Shown here piece by piece: positions 46,402 to 56,191 of a stretch of DNA of 64,000 nt. Under the pieces are notes generated by a model. That model was not told the origin of the DNA. It saw only the letters and a list, made by a program, of their open reading frames with translations, and ran no database searches. The position numbers and the translations under genes are program-made. Numbering within the stretch: the first letter of the stretch is position 1; every line of letters starts with the position of its first letter. This DNA is from Cupriavidus pauculus (GTDB taxonomy: Bacteria; Pseudomonadota; Gammaproteobacteria; Burkholderiales; Burkholderiaceae): contig NZ_BPUO01000004.1 in assembly GCF_022179805.1 (NCBI RefSeq), positions 124,001-188,000 on the forward strand, read 5' to 3'.

Positions 46402-47333
46402 TTGACCGGCGCCACCAGCGGCTGGCCGGCAAAGTGCCGGCGCGCATTTTCGATGAACTGGTTCACCGACGCCAGCACAGCCTCGGGCGACCAGCCGGCC
46501 ACGTGCGGGGTCAGCACGACGTTTGGGCAGTCGAACAGCTCCACGGGCGGCTTCGGCTCGCTTTCATAGACATCGAGGCCGGCACCACCGAGTTTTCCGG
46601 CGCGCAGCGCATCGGCCAGTGCGGCCGTGTTGACCACGCTGCCGCGCGCGATGTTCACCAGATACCCCTTCGACCCCAGTGCGCGCAGCACCGGGGTATC
46701 GACCATATGGCGCGTCACGGCGCCGCCCGGCGTGGCGATGACCAGGTAGTCGGCCCACTCGGCCAGTGCCATCACATCGGCGAAGTACTGGAACGGCGCG
46801 TCGTCGCGCGGCCGGCGGTTGTGATAGCCGACCTCCAGGTCGAAGCCTTGGCCGCGCTGCGCGATGCGGCGGCCGATCGTACCCAGCCCCACGATGCCCA
46901 GGCGCTTGCCCGACAGGTTGGGCGGCAGCGGGATGGTATTACGCCAGACGCCATCGCGCGTGGCGCGGTCCAGCGCCGGCACCCGGCGCACGGTGGCCAG
47001 CAGCAGCGCCATCGCGTGATCGGCCACGCAGCTGTCGTTGGTGCCGGCGCCATTGCCCACGGCGATGCCGCGCGCCTTGCAGGCGGCGATGTCGATGTTC
47101 TCGTAGCCGGCACCCAGCGCGCAGACCAGTTCCAGCGCGGGCATCGCGTCGATCTCGGCGGCGGTAATGCCGGTGGTGCCGTTGCTCAGCACCGCGCGGA
47201 ACGTGCCGCCGGCGCTGGCGATGGCTTCGGTGCGCTGCGCGGCGCTGGGCGCGTAGACGACGTCGTATTGCTGGGAGACAAGGGCGAGGTGGTCCGGTTC
47301 GAGCTGGACCAGAACAAGCAGGGCGGGCTTCAT
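46398..47333 (-). CDS. D-isomer-specific 2-hydroxyacid dehydrogenase
   Basis: Protein of 311 residues. NAD(P)-binding motif LGIVGLGTIGRRIAQRGQGF; catalytic Arg in NIARGSVVNTAAL, Glu in YESEPKP and His in LTPHVAGWS. It is close to glyoxylate/hydroxypyruvate reductases (GhrB-like) and reduces 2-oxo acids with NAD(P)H. ATG at 47333; the start MKPALLVLVQLEPDHLALV fits the family. It converges on the histidine kinase. Confidence 0.88.
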   Translation of the reverse strand: MKPALLVLVQLEPDHLALVSQQYDVVYAPSAAQRTEAIASAGGTFRAVLSNGTTGITAAEIDAMPALELVCALGAGYENIDIAACKARGIAVGNGAGTNDSCVADHAMALLLATVRRVPALDRATRDGVWRNTIPLPPNLSGKRLGIVGLGTIGRRIAQRGQGFDLEVGYHNRRPRDDAPFQYFADVMALAEWADYLVIATPGGAVTRHMVDTPVLRALGSKGYLVNIARGSVVNTAALADALRAGKLGGAGLDVYESEPKPPVELFDCPNVVLTPHVAGWSPEAVLASVNQFIENARRHFAGQPLVAPVN

Positions 47334-47470
47334 GCGTGACAGCGAGACAGGGTTTGTTGTGGAAGCCGGCAGGGCCGACGCGACATTCTATGCCCGTGCT
47401 GATGGTGCTGCCTGCGTCCGCCCGGCGGTTCTGGGCGATTATCAGCGTCTGAAAACGGTGCGCGGGGGTA

Positions 47471-47486
47471 CGCAGAAACGGGTACG
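47471..47486 (-). repeat. Dispersed iteron (inverted)
   Basis: CGCAGAAACGGGTACG followed by CTTTG; exact inverted consensus. Confidence 0.9.
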
Positions 47487-47492
47487 CTTTGA

Positions 47493-47508
47493 CGCAGAAA
47501 TGGGTACG
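47493..47508 (-). repeat. Dispersed iteron (inverted)
   Basis: CGCAGAAATGGGTACG followed by CTTTGG; one mismatch. It is 22 bp from the previous copy, the same phasing as the first origin iterons. It is the rightmost iteron seen. Confidence 0.9.
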
Positions 47509-47545
47509 CTTTGGGGTGTGAGCCGTTCGTACGCCTCTGGTTTTC

Positions 47546-47672
47546 GCCCCTCTCCCGCTCGCGGGAGAGGGGCGGGGGAGAGGGTCAGCGGTTTAAATTG
47601 CGATATGTCGGCAAGCAGAGCCTCAAGCCCTCACCCCCAACCTCTCTCCCGCTTTGCGGGACAGGGGAGACC
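47546..47672. repeat. Composite REP-like element
   Basis: Left palindrome CCCCTCTCCCGC-TC-GCGGGAGAGGGG, a spacer with TTAAATTGCGATATG and TCGGCAAGCAGAGCCTC, and a right palindrome CTCTCCCGC-TTT-GCGGGACAG. It is the closest relative of the 38881 copy. Confidence 0.85.
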
Positions 47673-47702
47673 CCAATCAGCAGTTCGTACGCCTCCGGTT
47701 TG

Positions 47703-47743
47703 CTCCCCTCTCCCGCTTGCGGGAGAGGGGCGGGGGTGAGGGC
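47703..47743. repeat. REP-like palindrome
   Basis: CTCCCCTCTCCCGC-TT-GCGGGAGAGGGG then CGGGGGTGAGGGC. It is a direct repeat of the left half of the element at 47546. Confidence 0.85.
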
Positions 47744-47792
47744 AAAGCGCCCCCAACACCGACCACACACAAACCAAGAACCAAAACCAAAG

Positions 47793-49529
47793 ATGCGCCT
47801 CCCCACCCCCAACACCTGGCAATACCACCTGCTGCTCGGCGCCGCCGGCATGCTGGTACTCGGGCCACTCGGGGGCGTGGCGGCGGCCTACATGAACTTT
47901 TCGCTGGGGTTCTTCGTGGGCGGGCAGGTGCTGGCTGGCATCCTGGGGTCGGCGGTTACGGCCGGGTACGGCGCCGCCGGTCGGCACGGCGCCAATTACA
48001 TCCAGACCGCCGCGGCGTCGGTGTCCGGCATGGGCGCGATGGCCGTGGTGATCCAGGCCATGCAGTGGATGGGCATGGCGCAACCGCCGTGGTGGCAACT
48101 GATCGGCTACATGCTCTGCATCGGCATGTATGGCGTGGGGGTGGGCATGCTCTACACCCCGTTGCTGGTGGATCGCATGCAGCTGACGTTTCCGTCCGGA
48201 CTGGCCGTGGCCAACATCCTGCGCGCGCTGACCGATCGCGTGCTGCTGCGCCGGTCCATCGCGCGGCTGGCCGGCGGCATGGGCCTGGGCGTGCTGGCCA
48301 GCGTCGGCGCCACGCGCATCGCCTGGCTGGGCGCCATCGACCTGTCGGCGTCGACGTTCGGCGCTGGCATGATCGTCGGGGCACGCATTGGCATCGCCGC
48401 GCTGGTGGGTGGCCTGGTGGGCTGGGCGCTGACGCCGTACTTCGTGTCGATCGGCTGGCTTGCGCCCGGCGATCCTTATCGCAAGATCACGTTCCTGTTT
48501 GCGCTGGGCATGATCATGGGCGCGGCGGCGGTGGACGTGCTGCTGTTGCTGACGCGCGCCTGGCAGCGCTCGCGCCAGCGTGTGCCCGACGACGTGGCCG
48601 CCCGGCCGCAGCGCTGGATCGTGGCGTGGGTGGTGTTCTGGGGCGCGGCCGTGGTGGGCACCGGGGCGCTCTGGTTCGGGCAGCCGGTGGGCTACCAGTT
48701 GATGGCCGTGCTGCTGGTGCTGATCTTCGCGCTGGTCAATGGCATATCGGTCGGCATGGTCGACCAGAATCCGATCTCGTCGGCTTTCGTGCTGACCGTG
48801 ATCCTGATGGCCGCGCTGGGTTTGCGCGAGCCGCATATCGGGTTGATTGCAGCTACGGTGCTGCTGGTGTCCACGGCCGAGGCGTGCGACATGCAGCAGG
48901 ACCGCTCCACCGGCTGGCGGCTCGGTACCGACCGGATGGTGCAGTTCGGCTACCAGGTGGCCGGCATCGTGGCCGGTGCAGTACTGGCGGTGCTGCTGGC
49001 GCGCTTGTTCATGGATGCCTATCCGGTGCTCCGCCTCGACCAGACCGTGCTGCCGGCCGACCAGCAACCCGCGCGCTGGACGTCGGCCATGACCTACAAG
49101 TTCGTGGGCGCGCTGCGCAGCATGACCGAGGACCGGCCCTATCAACGGCTGGCCGTGTGGATCGGCCTGGCCATCGGGCTGGTCACTGAGATTCTGCGCA
49201 AGGCGATTCGTATGTCGGCCCGGTATCGCGCCTTCGCGGATCGCAGCCGAACAGGCAAGGCATGCGATTTCCTGCTCGATGCCGTGGTGCTGCCATCGCC
49301 TTATGCGTCGTCGTTCGGCGGCTTCGTCAACCTGCCCGCCTCCGCATGGTTCGCGGCTGGAGGCGTGCTGGCCAGCCTGGTGGAATGCCGCCCACGCCCC
49401 GCAGCGCAGGACGCGGCCTTGCCCGAGGACATGAGCACAACGTCGCTGGTGGGCGGGGGACTGATCGCCGGCGATGCGCTGGCCGCGCTGGGCTTCGGCA
49501 TCGCCGGTTTGCTGGCGGTAATGAGCTGA
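47793..49529 (+). CDS. OPT/YSL-family transporter
   Basis: Protein of 578 residues with about 14 hydrophobic segments. Family blocks are LLGAAGMLVLGPLGGVAAAY, ANYIQTAAASVSGMGAMAVV, QLTFPSGLAVANILRALTD and SAFVLTVILMAALGLREPHI. The OPT family imports oligopeptides or metal chelates in the inner membrane. ATG at 47793 has only an A-rich leader. It ends 20 bp before the convergent MocR gene. Substrate not predictable. Confidence 0.82.
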   Translation: MRLPTPNTWQYHLLLGAAGMLVLGPLGGVAAAYMNFSLGFFVGGQVLAGILGSAVTAGYGAAGRHGANYIQTAAASVSGMGAMAVVIQAMQWMGMAQPPWWQLIGYMLCIGMYGVGVGMLYTPLLVDRMQLTFPSGLAVANILRALTDRVLLRRSIARLAGGMGLGVLASVGATRIAWLGAIDLSASTFGAGMIVGARIGIAALVGGLVGWALTPYFVSIGWLAPGDPYRKITFLFALGMIMGAAAVDVLLLLTRAWQRSRQRVPDDVAARPQRWIVAWVVFWGAAVVGTGALWFGQPVGYQLMAVLLVLIFALVNGISVGMVDQNPISSAFVLTVILMAALGLREPHIGLIAATVLLVSTAEACDMQQDRSTGWRLGTDRMVQFGYQVAGIVAGAVLAVLLARLFMDAYPVLRLDQTVLPADQQPARWTSAMTYKFVGALRSMTEDRPYQRLAVWIGLAIGLVTEILRKAIRMSARYRAFADRSRTGKACDFLLDAVVLPSPYASSFGGFVNLPASAWFAAGGVLASLVECRPRPAAQDAALPEDMSTTSLVGGGLIAGDALAALGFGIAGLLAVMS

Positions 49530-49549
49530 TCGGCTGACGCGTTGAGGCG

Positions 49550-50947
49550 TCAGATCACCGGCATCGACGCATTGGGGGGCTTGCGCGCCAGCAGCCCCGA
49601 CAGCTTCTTCAACGCCATCGACAGTTGCGCGCGTTCCGCCACGCCGCCCAGCGAGATGCGAATCGCATTGGGTGGCGCCGCGCCATCGTAGAAGACCTCC
49701 GAAGCCGTGACGCGCAGCGATTCGTCCTGCGCCGCGCGGCTAAAGGCGGCCGACGACCAGTAGCTGGGCAACGGGTGCCAGACGTGGATACCGGACGGCG
49801 CATATGGGCCGGTGGCGGCCAGCCATTGCCGGGCGATCTGCTGACGCGCGGCCGCCTCGCTGCGAATGCCGGCCAGCAGTTCGGCGGCTGAGCCATCGCG
49901 AATCCACTGCGTGGCCAATGCCGTGGCAATCGGCGACGCCATCAGCGTGAGCGCACGCAACGCGCCGAGCATCGACTCGTGCAGTGTGCGATCGGGCGCC
50001 ACCACATAGGCGGTGCGCAGCCCGGGGCTCAGACACTTGGCCAGCGTGGCGATATAGACCGTCTGCTCGGGCGCGATAGCGGCCAGCGGCGGCGGTGCAT
50101 CGGGCGTCAGCAGCCAGTAGGGATCATCTTCGACGATCAGCACGCCATGTTGGCGCGCCACGCGGGCGATGTCGTGCCGCCGGGCCTCGGGCATCGTGTG
50201 CGTGGTGGGGTTCTGCAGCGTGGGGTTCAGGTAGATCAGTTGCACGTTGCCCGCGCTGCAGGCGGCGTCGAGCGCGTCGGGCCGCATGCCGTCGTCGTCG
50301 GTTGGGATGGTGACAACGTGCCGCCCCAGTTCGGCGGTGGCCCCGCGCACGCCCGGATAGATCAGCGGCTCGGCGGCCACGCCGGCGCCGGGGGCGGTAT
50401 GGCACAGCATCAGCGCGGCCAGCGCCGATTGCGCGCCGGGGCTGGCGATCACGCGGTCGGGGGAGATGTCGCCCAGCATCGGGGCCAACCACTGCGCGCC
50501 GGCCACGCGATCAGGCAGGGTGCCGCCGCCGAGCTGATAGGTCATCAGCAGGTTGGCATCGGCGCGTAGAGTCACCTGCGCCAGCCCGCGCCGGAGCATG
50601 TCCGCGAAGTCGATGCCCTCGGGCGGCGGCGGCACGTTCATGCTCAGGTCCACCGCCTGGGCCAGCTCGAACGTCGGGGCGGCGATAAAAGTTCCGAGCG
50701 ATCCGCGCGGTTCCACCAGGCCGCGTCGCCGCGCTTCGGCCAGTGCCCGGGTGACGGTGGTCAGGTCCACGCCCAGCAGGGCAGCCAATTCGCGCTGCGG
50801 AGGCAGACGGTCGCCAGGCGCCAGCAAGCCATCGGCCATTGCGCGCTCCAGGAAACCGGCGATCTGGGCATAGCGCGGCCCGCCTGCTGCTGCGAGCTGG
50901 CCAATCCAGCCGGGTTTGTCGTCGTCGGACGGAGTCTTTGTATGCAA
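49550..50947 (-). CDS. MocR/PdxR-type regulator (GntR helix-turn-helix plus aminotransferase domain)
   Basis: Protein of 465 residues. The N-terminal GntR winged helix contains GDRLPPQRELAALLGVDLTT and EPRGSLGTFI. The aminotransferase-fold domain has the PLP lysine in TLAKCLSPGLR and an EDDPYWLL block. MocR proteins sense PLP or amino compounds and often regulate a divergent gene. Here the divergent neighbour is cyoABCD, with repeated CTTGTNTN-type octamers in the shared control region. Control of a cytochrome oxidase by a MocR protein is inferred from position. Confidence 0.88.
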   Translation of the reverse strand: MHTKTPSDDDKPGWIGQLAAAGGPRYAQIAGFLERAMADGLLAPGDRLPPQRELAALLGVDLTTVTRALAEARRRGLVEPRGSLGTFIAAPTFELAQAVDLSMNVPPPPEGIDFADMLRRGLAQVTLRADANLLMTYQLGGGTLPDRVAGAQWLAPMLGDISPDRVIASPGAQSALAALMLCHTAPGAGVAAEPLIYPGVRGATAELGRHVVTIPTDDDGMRPDALDAACSAGNVQLIYLNPTLQNPTTHTMPEARRHDIARVARQHGVLIVEDDPYWLLTPDAPPPLAAIAPEQTVYIATLAKCLSPGLRTAYVVAPDRTLHESMLGALRALTLMASPIATALATQWIRDGSAAELLAGIRSEAAARQQIARQWLAATGPYAPSGIHVWHPLPSYWSSAAFSRAAQDESLRVTASEVFYDGAAPPNAIRISLGGVAERAQLSMALKKLSGLLARKPPNASMPVI

Positions 50948-51036
50948 GACAAGCCCTCATCTTGTATGGGTTTTGTCTTACCTTAGCATGCCGCGCAAGT
51001 CAGGCAAATCCATACAAATACCGGGATCTTGTCTGC
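50942..51036. promoter_or_regulatory. Candidate MocR operators between mocR and cyoA
   Basis: Related octamers occur in the shared promoter region: AAGACAAG (50946, inverted CTTGTCTT), CTTGTATG (50961), TTTGTCTT (50972), CATACAAA (51011, inverted) and CTTGTCTG (51028). Direct and inverted repeats of this kind are usual for MocR-type regulators. Confidence 0.5.
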
Positions 51037-51070
51037 ATCCCCGCCTGTGCCCCTGTAAGAAGGTGTTGAA

Positions 51071-52051
51071 ATGCGTGAGCAACCGGCCGACCCCAGACCC
51101 GTGCGTCGGCACCCCCCCTCGAAGCTGTCTCCCCGTCACTGGCTGTATGCCGCAACCCCGCTGGTCCTGACCGGATGCTCGTGGGACCTGCTGAACCCCA
51201 GCGGGTCCATCGGCGTGCAGACGCGCAACCTGATCGTGCTGGCCACGGCGCTGATGCTGCTGGTGGTAATTCCCGTGATCATCCTGACGCTGGTGTTCGC
51301 GTGGCGATACCGCGAGACCAACACCAAGGCCGAGTACGCGCCGCGCTGGTCGCACTCGACCAAGATCGAAGTGGTGGTGTGGGGCATCCCGTGCGTGATC
51401 GTGGCGATGCTGGGCATCATCATCTGGGACACCACGCACAAGCTCGATCCGTTCCGCCCGATCGAATCGAACGTGGCGCCGCTGGAAGTGGACGTGGTCG
51501 CGCTGGACTGGAAGTGGCTGTTCATCTATCCGCAATACGGCGTGGCGTCGCTGAACGAGCTGCCTATTCCCGTGGGTACGCCGATCAATTTCCGCATCAC
51601 CGCCGAGTCGACGATGAACGCGCTGTTCATCCCGCGCCTAGGCAGCATGGTCTATGCGATGGCCGGCATGCAGACCAAGCTGCACCTGATTGCCGATGAG
51701 ACAGGCGTGTTCGACGGCCGCTCCGCTGCCTACAGCGGCTCGGGCTTCTCCGACATGCATTTCCGCACTATCGCCACGTCGCGCGGCGAGTTCGACGCGT
51801 GGATCGCTCGCGCCAAGGCATCGGGCAATACGCTGGACGAATCCGAGTACCGAAAGCTGGAGCAACCCAGCAGCAAGGACCCCGTCACGGTCTATGCCCG
51901 CGTGGAACCGCGCCTGTTCCAGGGCGTGGTGGACCAGTACATGGCCAGCAATGGCGAGATCTGCCGGGCCGACAGCCCGGTCACGCTCGGCGCCATCGCC
52001 GGCGCCAACATGCCGCCGCTCCCGGCGCAGCAGACCATCCTGGAGCGCTAA
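51071..52051 (+). CDS. cyoA: Cytochrome o ubiquinol oxidase subunit II
   Basis: Protein of 326 residues. A lipoprotein-type signal ([20 protein letters not shown]) is followed by two membrane segments and a cupredoxin-fold domain ([36 protein letters not shown]). The CuA ligands are absent, as expected for a quinol oxidase. It is the first gene of cyoABCD. ATG at 51071. Confidence 0.94.
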   Translation: MREQPADPRPVRRHPPSKLSPRHWLYAATPLVLTGCSWDLLNPSGSIGVQTRNLIVLATALMLLVVIPVIILTLVFAWRYRETNTKAEYAPRWSHSTKIEVVVWGIPCVIVAMLGIIIWDTTHKLDPFRPIESNVAPLEVDVVALDWKWLFIYPQYGVASLNELPIPVGTPINFRITAESTMNALFIPRLGSMVYAMAGMQTKLHLIADETGVFDGRSAAYSGSGFSDMHFRTIATSRGEFDAWIARAKASGNTLDESEYRKLEQPSSKDPVTVYARVEPRLFQGVVDQYMASNGEICRADSPVTLGAIAGANMPPLPAQQTILER

Positions 52052-52056
52052 ACATC

Positions 52057-54033
52057 ATGTTCGGAAAACTCTCTCTCGATGCCATCCCGCTGCACGAGCC
52101 CATCATCATGGGCACGCTGGTGGTGGTGCTGCTTGGCGGCGCCGCGCTGCTGGGCGCCCTGACGTACTACCGCAAGTGGGATTACCTGTGGCGTGAGTGG
52201 ATCTGCTCGGTGGACCACAAGCGCATTGGCGTGATGTACATCATCCTGGCGCTGGTCATGCTGCTGCGCGGCTTTGCCGACGCCATCATGATGCGCACCC
52301 AGCAGGCCATCGCCGTGGGTGAAGCGGTGGGCTACCTGCCGCCGCACCACTACGACCAGATCTTCACCGCGCACGGTGTGATCATGATCTTCTTCGTGGC
52401 CACGCCTTTCATCCTGGGCCTGATGAACGTGATCGTGCCGCTGCAGATCGGCGCGCGTGACGTAGCCTATCCGTTCGTCAACTCGCTGAGCTTCTGGATG
52501 TCGGCGATGGGCGCGGTGCTGGTCATGATGTCGATGTTCGTTGGCGATTTCGCCGCCACGGGCTGGGTGGCCTACCCACCGCTGAGCGGACTGGGATACA
52601 GCCCAACGGTGGGGGTGGACTACTACATCTGGTCACTACAGATATCGGGGCTAGGCACCACGCTGACCGGCATTAACTTCATCGTGACGATCCTGCGCAT
52701 GCGCGCGCCCGGCCTGAACCTGATGAAGATGCCCGTGTTCACGTGGACGGCGCTGATCACCAACATCCTGATCATCGCCATCTTCCCGGTACTGACCGCC
52801 ACGCTGGCGCTGCTGGCCGCCGACCGCTACCTGGACATGCACTTCTTCACCAGCGAGCTGGGCGGCAACGCCATGATGTACGTGAACCTGATCTGGATCT
52901 GGGGCCACCCCGAGGTCTACGTGCTGATCCTGCCGTGCTTTGGCGCGTTCTCGGAGATCATCGCCACGTTCTCGCGCAAGCCGCTGTTCGGATACTCGTC
53001 GATGGTGTACGCCACCTCGTCGATTGGCGTGCTGTCGTTCTTCGTGTGGTTGCACCACTTCTTCACGATGGGCTCGGGTGCCAGTGTCAATGCGTTCTTC
53101 GGCATCATGACGTCGATTATCTCGATCCCCACGGGTGTGAAGCTGTTCAACTGGCTGTTCACGATGTACCGGGGGCGTATCCGCTTCCACTCGTCGACGC
53201 TGTGGACCATCGGCTTCATGGTGACGTTTGCGGTGGGCGGCATGACCGGCGTACTGCTGGCGGTGCCCGGCGCGGACTTCGTGCTGCATAACAGCCTGTT
53301 CCTGATTGCCCACTTCCACAACGTGATCATCGGTGGCGTGGTGTTTGGCTGCCTGGCCGCGATGACGTTCTGGTTCCCGAAGGTGTTCGGCTTCACGCTG
53401 AACGAGTTCTGGGGCAAGGTCGCGTTCTGGTGCTGGCTGATCGGCTTCTACCTGGCCTTCATGCCGTTGTATGCGCTGGGCCTGCAAGGCATGACGCGCC
53501 GCATGAACCACTACAACAACCCGGAATGGCAGCCGTACCTGATCGTGGCGCTGGTCGGTGCCGTGGTGATCGGCTGCGGCATCCTGGCCATCCTGTGGCA
53601 ACTCTATGTCAGCGTGCGCGACCGTGACCAGAACCGCGACCTGACCGGCGACCCGTGGGACGGGCGCAGCCTGGAATGGGCCACGGCGTCGCCGGCACCG
53701 TTCTACAACTTCGCGCACGTGCCGAAGATCACCTCGCTGGAACAGCACTGGGACAACAAGGAAGCCGGCACCGCCTACGCGCAGCCCGCGCAGTACGAGG
53801 ACATCCACATGCCGCGCAACACCCCCACAGGTTTCCTGGTGTCGGTGTTCGGTCTGGTGCTGTGCTTTGCGCTGGTCTGGCACATCTGGTGGATGGCCGG
53901 CTTTGGCCTGGCCGCGATGATCTTCACGTTCATCGCCCGCGCCTACGACCGTGACGTGGATTACTACGTGCCCGCCGCCGAGGTGGAGCGCATCGAGCGC
54001 GCACGCTTCCAGCAACTGAAGGGGGCCAACTGA
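52057..54033 (+). CDS. cyoB: Cytochrome o ubiquinol oxidase subunit I
   Basis: Protein of 658 residues, the haem-copper catalytic subunit. Haem and CuB ligands are visible: [32 protein letters not shown] and [16 protein letters not shown]. It reduces oxygen to water and pumps protons. ATG at 52057 is 5 nt after cyoA. Confidence 0.96.
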   Translation: MFGKLSLDAIPLHEPIIMGTLVVVLLGGAALLGALTYYRKWDYLWREWICSVDHKRIGVMYIILALVMLLRGFADAIMMRTQQAIAVGEAVGYLPPHHYDQIFTAHGVIMIFFVATPFILGLMNVIVPLQIGARDVAYPFVNSLSFWMSAMGAVLVMMSMFVGDFAATGWVAYPPLSGLGYSPTVGVDYYIWSLQISGLGTTLTGINFIVTILRMRAPGLNLMKMPVFTWTALITNILIIAIFPVLTATLALLAADRYLDMHFFTSELGGNAMMYVNLIWIWGHPEVYVLILPCFGAFSEIIATFSRKPLFGYSSMVYATSSIGVLSFFVWLHHFFTMGSGASVNAFFGIMTSIISIPTGVKLFNWLFTMYRGRIRFHSSTLWTIGFMVTFAVGGMTGVLLAVPGADFVLHNSLFLIAHFHNVIIGGVVFGCLAAMTFWFPKVFGFTLNEFWGKVAFWCWLIGFYLAFMPLYALGLQGMTRRMNHYNNPEWQPYLIVALVGAVVIGCGILAILWQLYVSVRDRDQNRDLTGDPWDGRSLEWATASPAPFYNFAHVPKITSLEQHWDNKEAGTAYAQPAQYEDIHMPRNTPTGFLVSVFGLVLCFALVWHIWWMAGFGLAAMIFTFIARAYDRDVDYYVPAAEVERIERARFQQLKGAN

Positions 54034-54035
54034 TC

Positions 54036-54710
54036 ATGACGACGACCCTGAAGCTACGCGTCGACGCCGCCGAGGTGCCGCACGGCACCGTGCCGGCTGC
54101 CCAAGCGCACGACCACGATCACGCGCATCACGCCCAACAGGCGGAGTCCAGCCTCAAGCTGGGTTTCTGGATCTACCTGATGAGCGACTGCCTGATCTTC
54201 GCGTCGCTGTTTGCCACGTTCGGCGTGCTGGTGCACGGCACGGCCGGCGGCCCGACCGGCCGCGAACTGTTCGACCTGCGCTTTGTGCTGGTGGAAACAA
54301 TGCTGCTGCTGACCAGCAGCCTGACCTTCGGCGTGGCCATGCTGAAGCTGCACGAAGGCAAGCACGGCAAGGGCGATCCGCAGGCGGTAATCCGCTGGCT
54401 GGTGCTGACCTTCGCACTGGGCGCGGCCTTCGTGTGCATGGAAGTCTATGAGTTCCGTGAACTGCTGCACGAAGGCGCCGGCCCGAATCGCAGCGCCTAC
54501 CTGTCGGCGTTCTTCATGCTGGTGGGCACGCACGGGCTGCACGTCAGCGCCGGCCTGCTGTGGATCATCGTGATGGTCAACCAGGTGCAGGTGTTCGGGC
54601 TGGACGCCGTCGTGCGCCGCCGCCTGGCCTGCTTGAGTCTGTTCTGGCATTTTCTGGACCTGGTGTGGATCTTCGTGTTCACGGTCGTCTACCTGCGGGA
54701 GTTCCTCTGA
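54036..54710 (+). CDS. cyoC: Cytochrome o ubiquinol oxidase subunit III
   Basis: Protein of 224 residues with five membrane segments (SLKLGFWIYLMSDCLIFASL, FFMLVGTHGLHVSAGLLWII, FWHFLDLVWIFVFTVVYLRE). A His-rich N-terminus (HDHDHAHHAQQ) precedes them. It starts 2 nt after cyoB and overlaps cyoD by one base. Confidence 0.95.
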   Translation: MTTTLKLRVDAAEVPHGTVPAAQAHDHDHAHHAQQAESSLKLGFWIYLMSDCLIFASLFATFGVLVHGTAGGPTGRELFDLRFVLVETMLLLTSSLTFGVAMLKLHEGKHGKGDPQAVIRWLVLTFALGAAFVCMEVYEFRELLHEGAGPNRSAYLSAFFMLVGTHGLHVSAGLLWIIVMVNQVQVFGLDAVVRRRLACLSLFWHFLDLVWIFVFTVVYLREFL

Positions 54711-55096
54711 TGTCCCATTCACAACACGCCCATGCTGCATCCCATGAAGCTGTCCACGATGCCTCGCATGGCAGCCTGCGCAGCCACCTGATCGGCTATG
54801 CGCTGTCGCTGGTGCTGACCTTCCTGTCGTTCGGTGCCGTGATGGGCCGCGTGCTGACGCCGCGTGCCGGCCTGGTGCTGATCGTGGCGCTTTGCATCAC
54901 GCAGTTGCTGGTGCAACTGGTGTTCTTCCTGCACCTGGGGCCGCGCCGTGGCCAGCGCGGCAATACGGCGATCTTCGCGTGCACGGTGTTCCTGATTGCG
55001 ATTGTCGTGTCGGGGTCGCTGTGGGTCATGCACAACGCCAATCTGAACATGATGCCGATGCAGTCCCTGCCCGCTGGGGCGAGCGCGGGACGCTGA
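54710..55096 (+). CDS. cyoD: Cytochrome o ubiquinol oxidase subunit IV
   Basis: Protein of 128 residues with three membrane segments (LIGYALSLVLTFLSFGAVMG, ITQLLVQLVFFLHLG, FACTVFLIAIVVSGSLWVMH). Its ATG overlaps the cyoC stop (TGATG). No cyoE (haem O synthase) follows; haem O must be made from a gene elsewhere. Confidence 0.94.
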   Translation: MSHSQHAHAASHEAVHDASHGSLRSHLIGYALSLVLTFLSFGAVMGRVLTPRAGLVLIVALCITQLLVQLVFFLHLGPRRGQRGNTAIFACTVFLIAIVVSGSLWVMHNANLNMMPMQSLPAGASAGR

Positions 55097-55198
55097 AGCA
55101 TCTGTACCGGGCTCGGGCTGGGACCGGTTTTTGACAGGACAGACGTGCAAGCGCGCACGGTCTGTCCTTTTTTGCTTGTCCGGCCCGGGTGGCGTCCG

Positions 55199-55690
55199 TC
55201 ATTTGACGATGAGCACGCTGATCTTGCCGTCGGGCTCCAGGTACATCGCCTTGACTTCGCGTATCGACTCCAGGCCTTTCTCGCGCAGTTGCGAATCCAG
55301 TTCCTCGTCGGTGATCGTGTGGCGTTCCAGGTTCTTCACCACCTTCTGGCCATCGCGCACCAGCAGCACCTTGGGCGGATCAACAAAGCGCCGGATCGCC
55401 TTCGATCTCCATGCGCCCAGGTCCAGCAGACGGTTCCATCCAACCAGCGTGGAAACCAGCAAGGCAGCGTCGGCCACGCTGTCGCCCTTGCCAGCCATGC
55501 CGTTCTGCGCGGCATCGGCCACGATCACGATGATCAGCAGGTCGGCAATGCCAAGCGATCCGATGTCGCGGCGCGCAACAAAGCGGAATAGCAGGAACAG
55601 GAACCAGTACATCAGCGTACCGCGCACCACGGTTTCGAGTGGCGAGATGGTGAAGCCAAGAAGCGAATGCAAGTCGACGGACAGGACCAT
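55199..55690 (-). CDS. DUF421 family membrane protein (YetF-like)
   Basis: Protein of 163 residues. Three N-terminal membrane helices (MYWFLFLLFRFVARRDIGSL, IADLLIIVIVADAAQNGM) are followed by a soluble domain (RSKAIRRFVDPPKVLLVRDG, TITDEELDSQLREKGLESIR, VKAMYLEPDGKISVLIV). The family is found across bacteria and Bacillus spores; its activity is unknown. Start MVLSVDLHSLLGFTISPLET fits other members. Confidence 0.85.
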   Translation of the reverse strand: MVLSVDLHSLLGFTISPLETVVRGTLMYWFLFLLFRFVARRDIGSLGIADLLIIVIVADAAQNGMAGKGDSVADAALLVSTLVGWNRLLDLGAWRSKAIRRFVDPPKVLLVRDGQKVVKNLERHTITDEELDSQLREKGLESIREVKAMYLEPDGKISVLIVK

Positions 55691-55857
55691 GCGGATTGGC
55701 GCGGTGTTGTGCCAGTCTCCATGGTATGGATTACCGCGCGCCGACGTCGACGGCGCTTGTCCGATCCCACTGTCGGGCGCTTCCTACGCGCCGGCTGCGC
55801 GCGACAGGCGCTGGACCTTGCCGTGTCCGGCGCCCGTCACCCCGCGGGTTGGCTGCG

Positions 55858-56052
55858 TCAGGCCGGCGGTGTGCCCTCCTTGAAGCACGCCTTGAGCTGG
55901 CTGCGCAGCTCGGGGGAGTCCTGGTGCTCGTGCACCTGAACGGCATGCTGCACGGCTGCCTCCAGCAGCTCGTCCTCCGAATCGGCGCTCAGCGCGACCG
56001 TGCAGTTCTTCTCACTGGGAAATTCGCGGCAATCGATGTATTTGCGTCCCAT
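55858..56052 (-). CDS. DUF1059 domain small protein
   Basis: Protein of 64 residues starting MGRKYIDCREFPSEKNCTVA. It has the conserved cysteine pattern (DCREFPSE..NC) and SADSEDELLEAAVQHAVQVH of DUF1059. ATG at 56052 follows AGGAGG. Function unknown; divergent from the FrnE-like gene. Confidence 0.8.
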   Translation of the reverse strand: MGRKYIDCREFPSEKNCTVALSADSEDELLEAAVQHAVQVHEHQDSPELRSQLKACFKEGTPPA

Positions 56053-56191
56053 GGCTGCCTCCTGGCGCGAAGTATGGTCGCGCCAGATCCAGTATAGGGC
56101 GCAGGGATTTGCGCGGCCGCCCTGCAGGCATCGGCAAATCCGGCTACCCTGTCGCGTCTTTCCCCCAGCCACGCCCACAGGAAAAAAAGCC

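Larger units (their letters stand above)
47334..47792. other. Repeat-rich intergenic region
   Basis: About 460 bp between divergent genes, filled by two iterons and three REP-like palindromes. A unit starting TTCGTACGCCTC, including a palindrome, is directly repeated at about 47527 and 47684 (157-bp period). The OPT transporter start follows without a clear ribosome-binding site. Confidence 0.7.
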
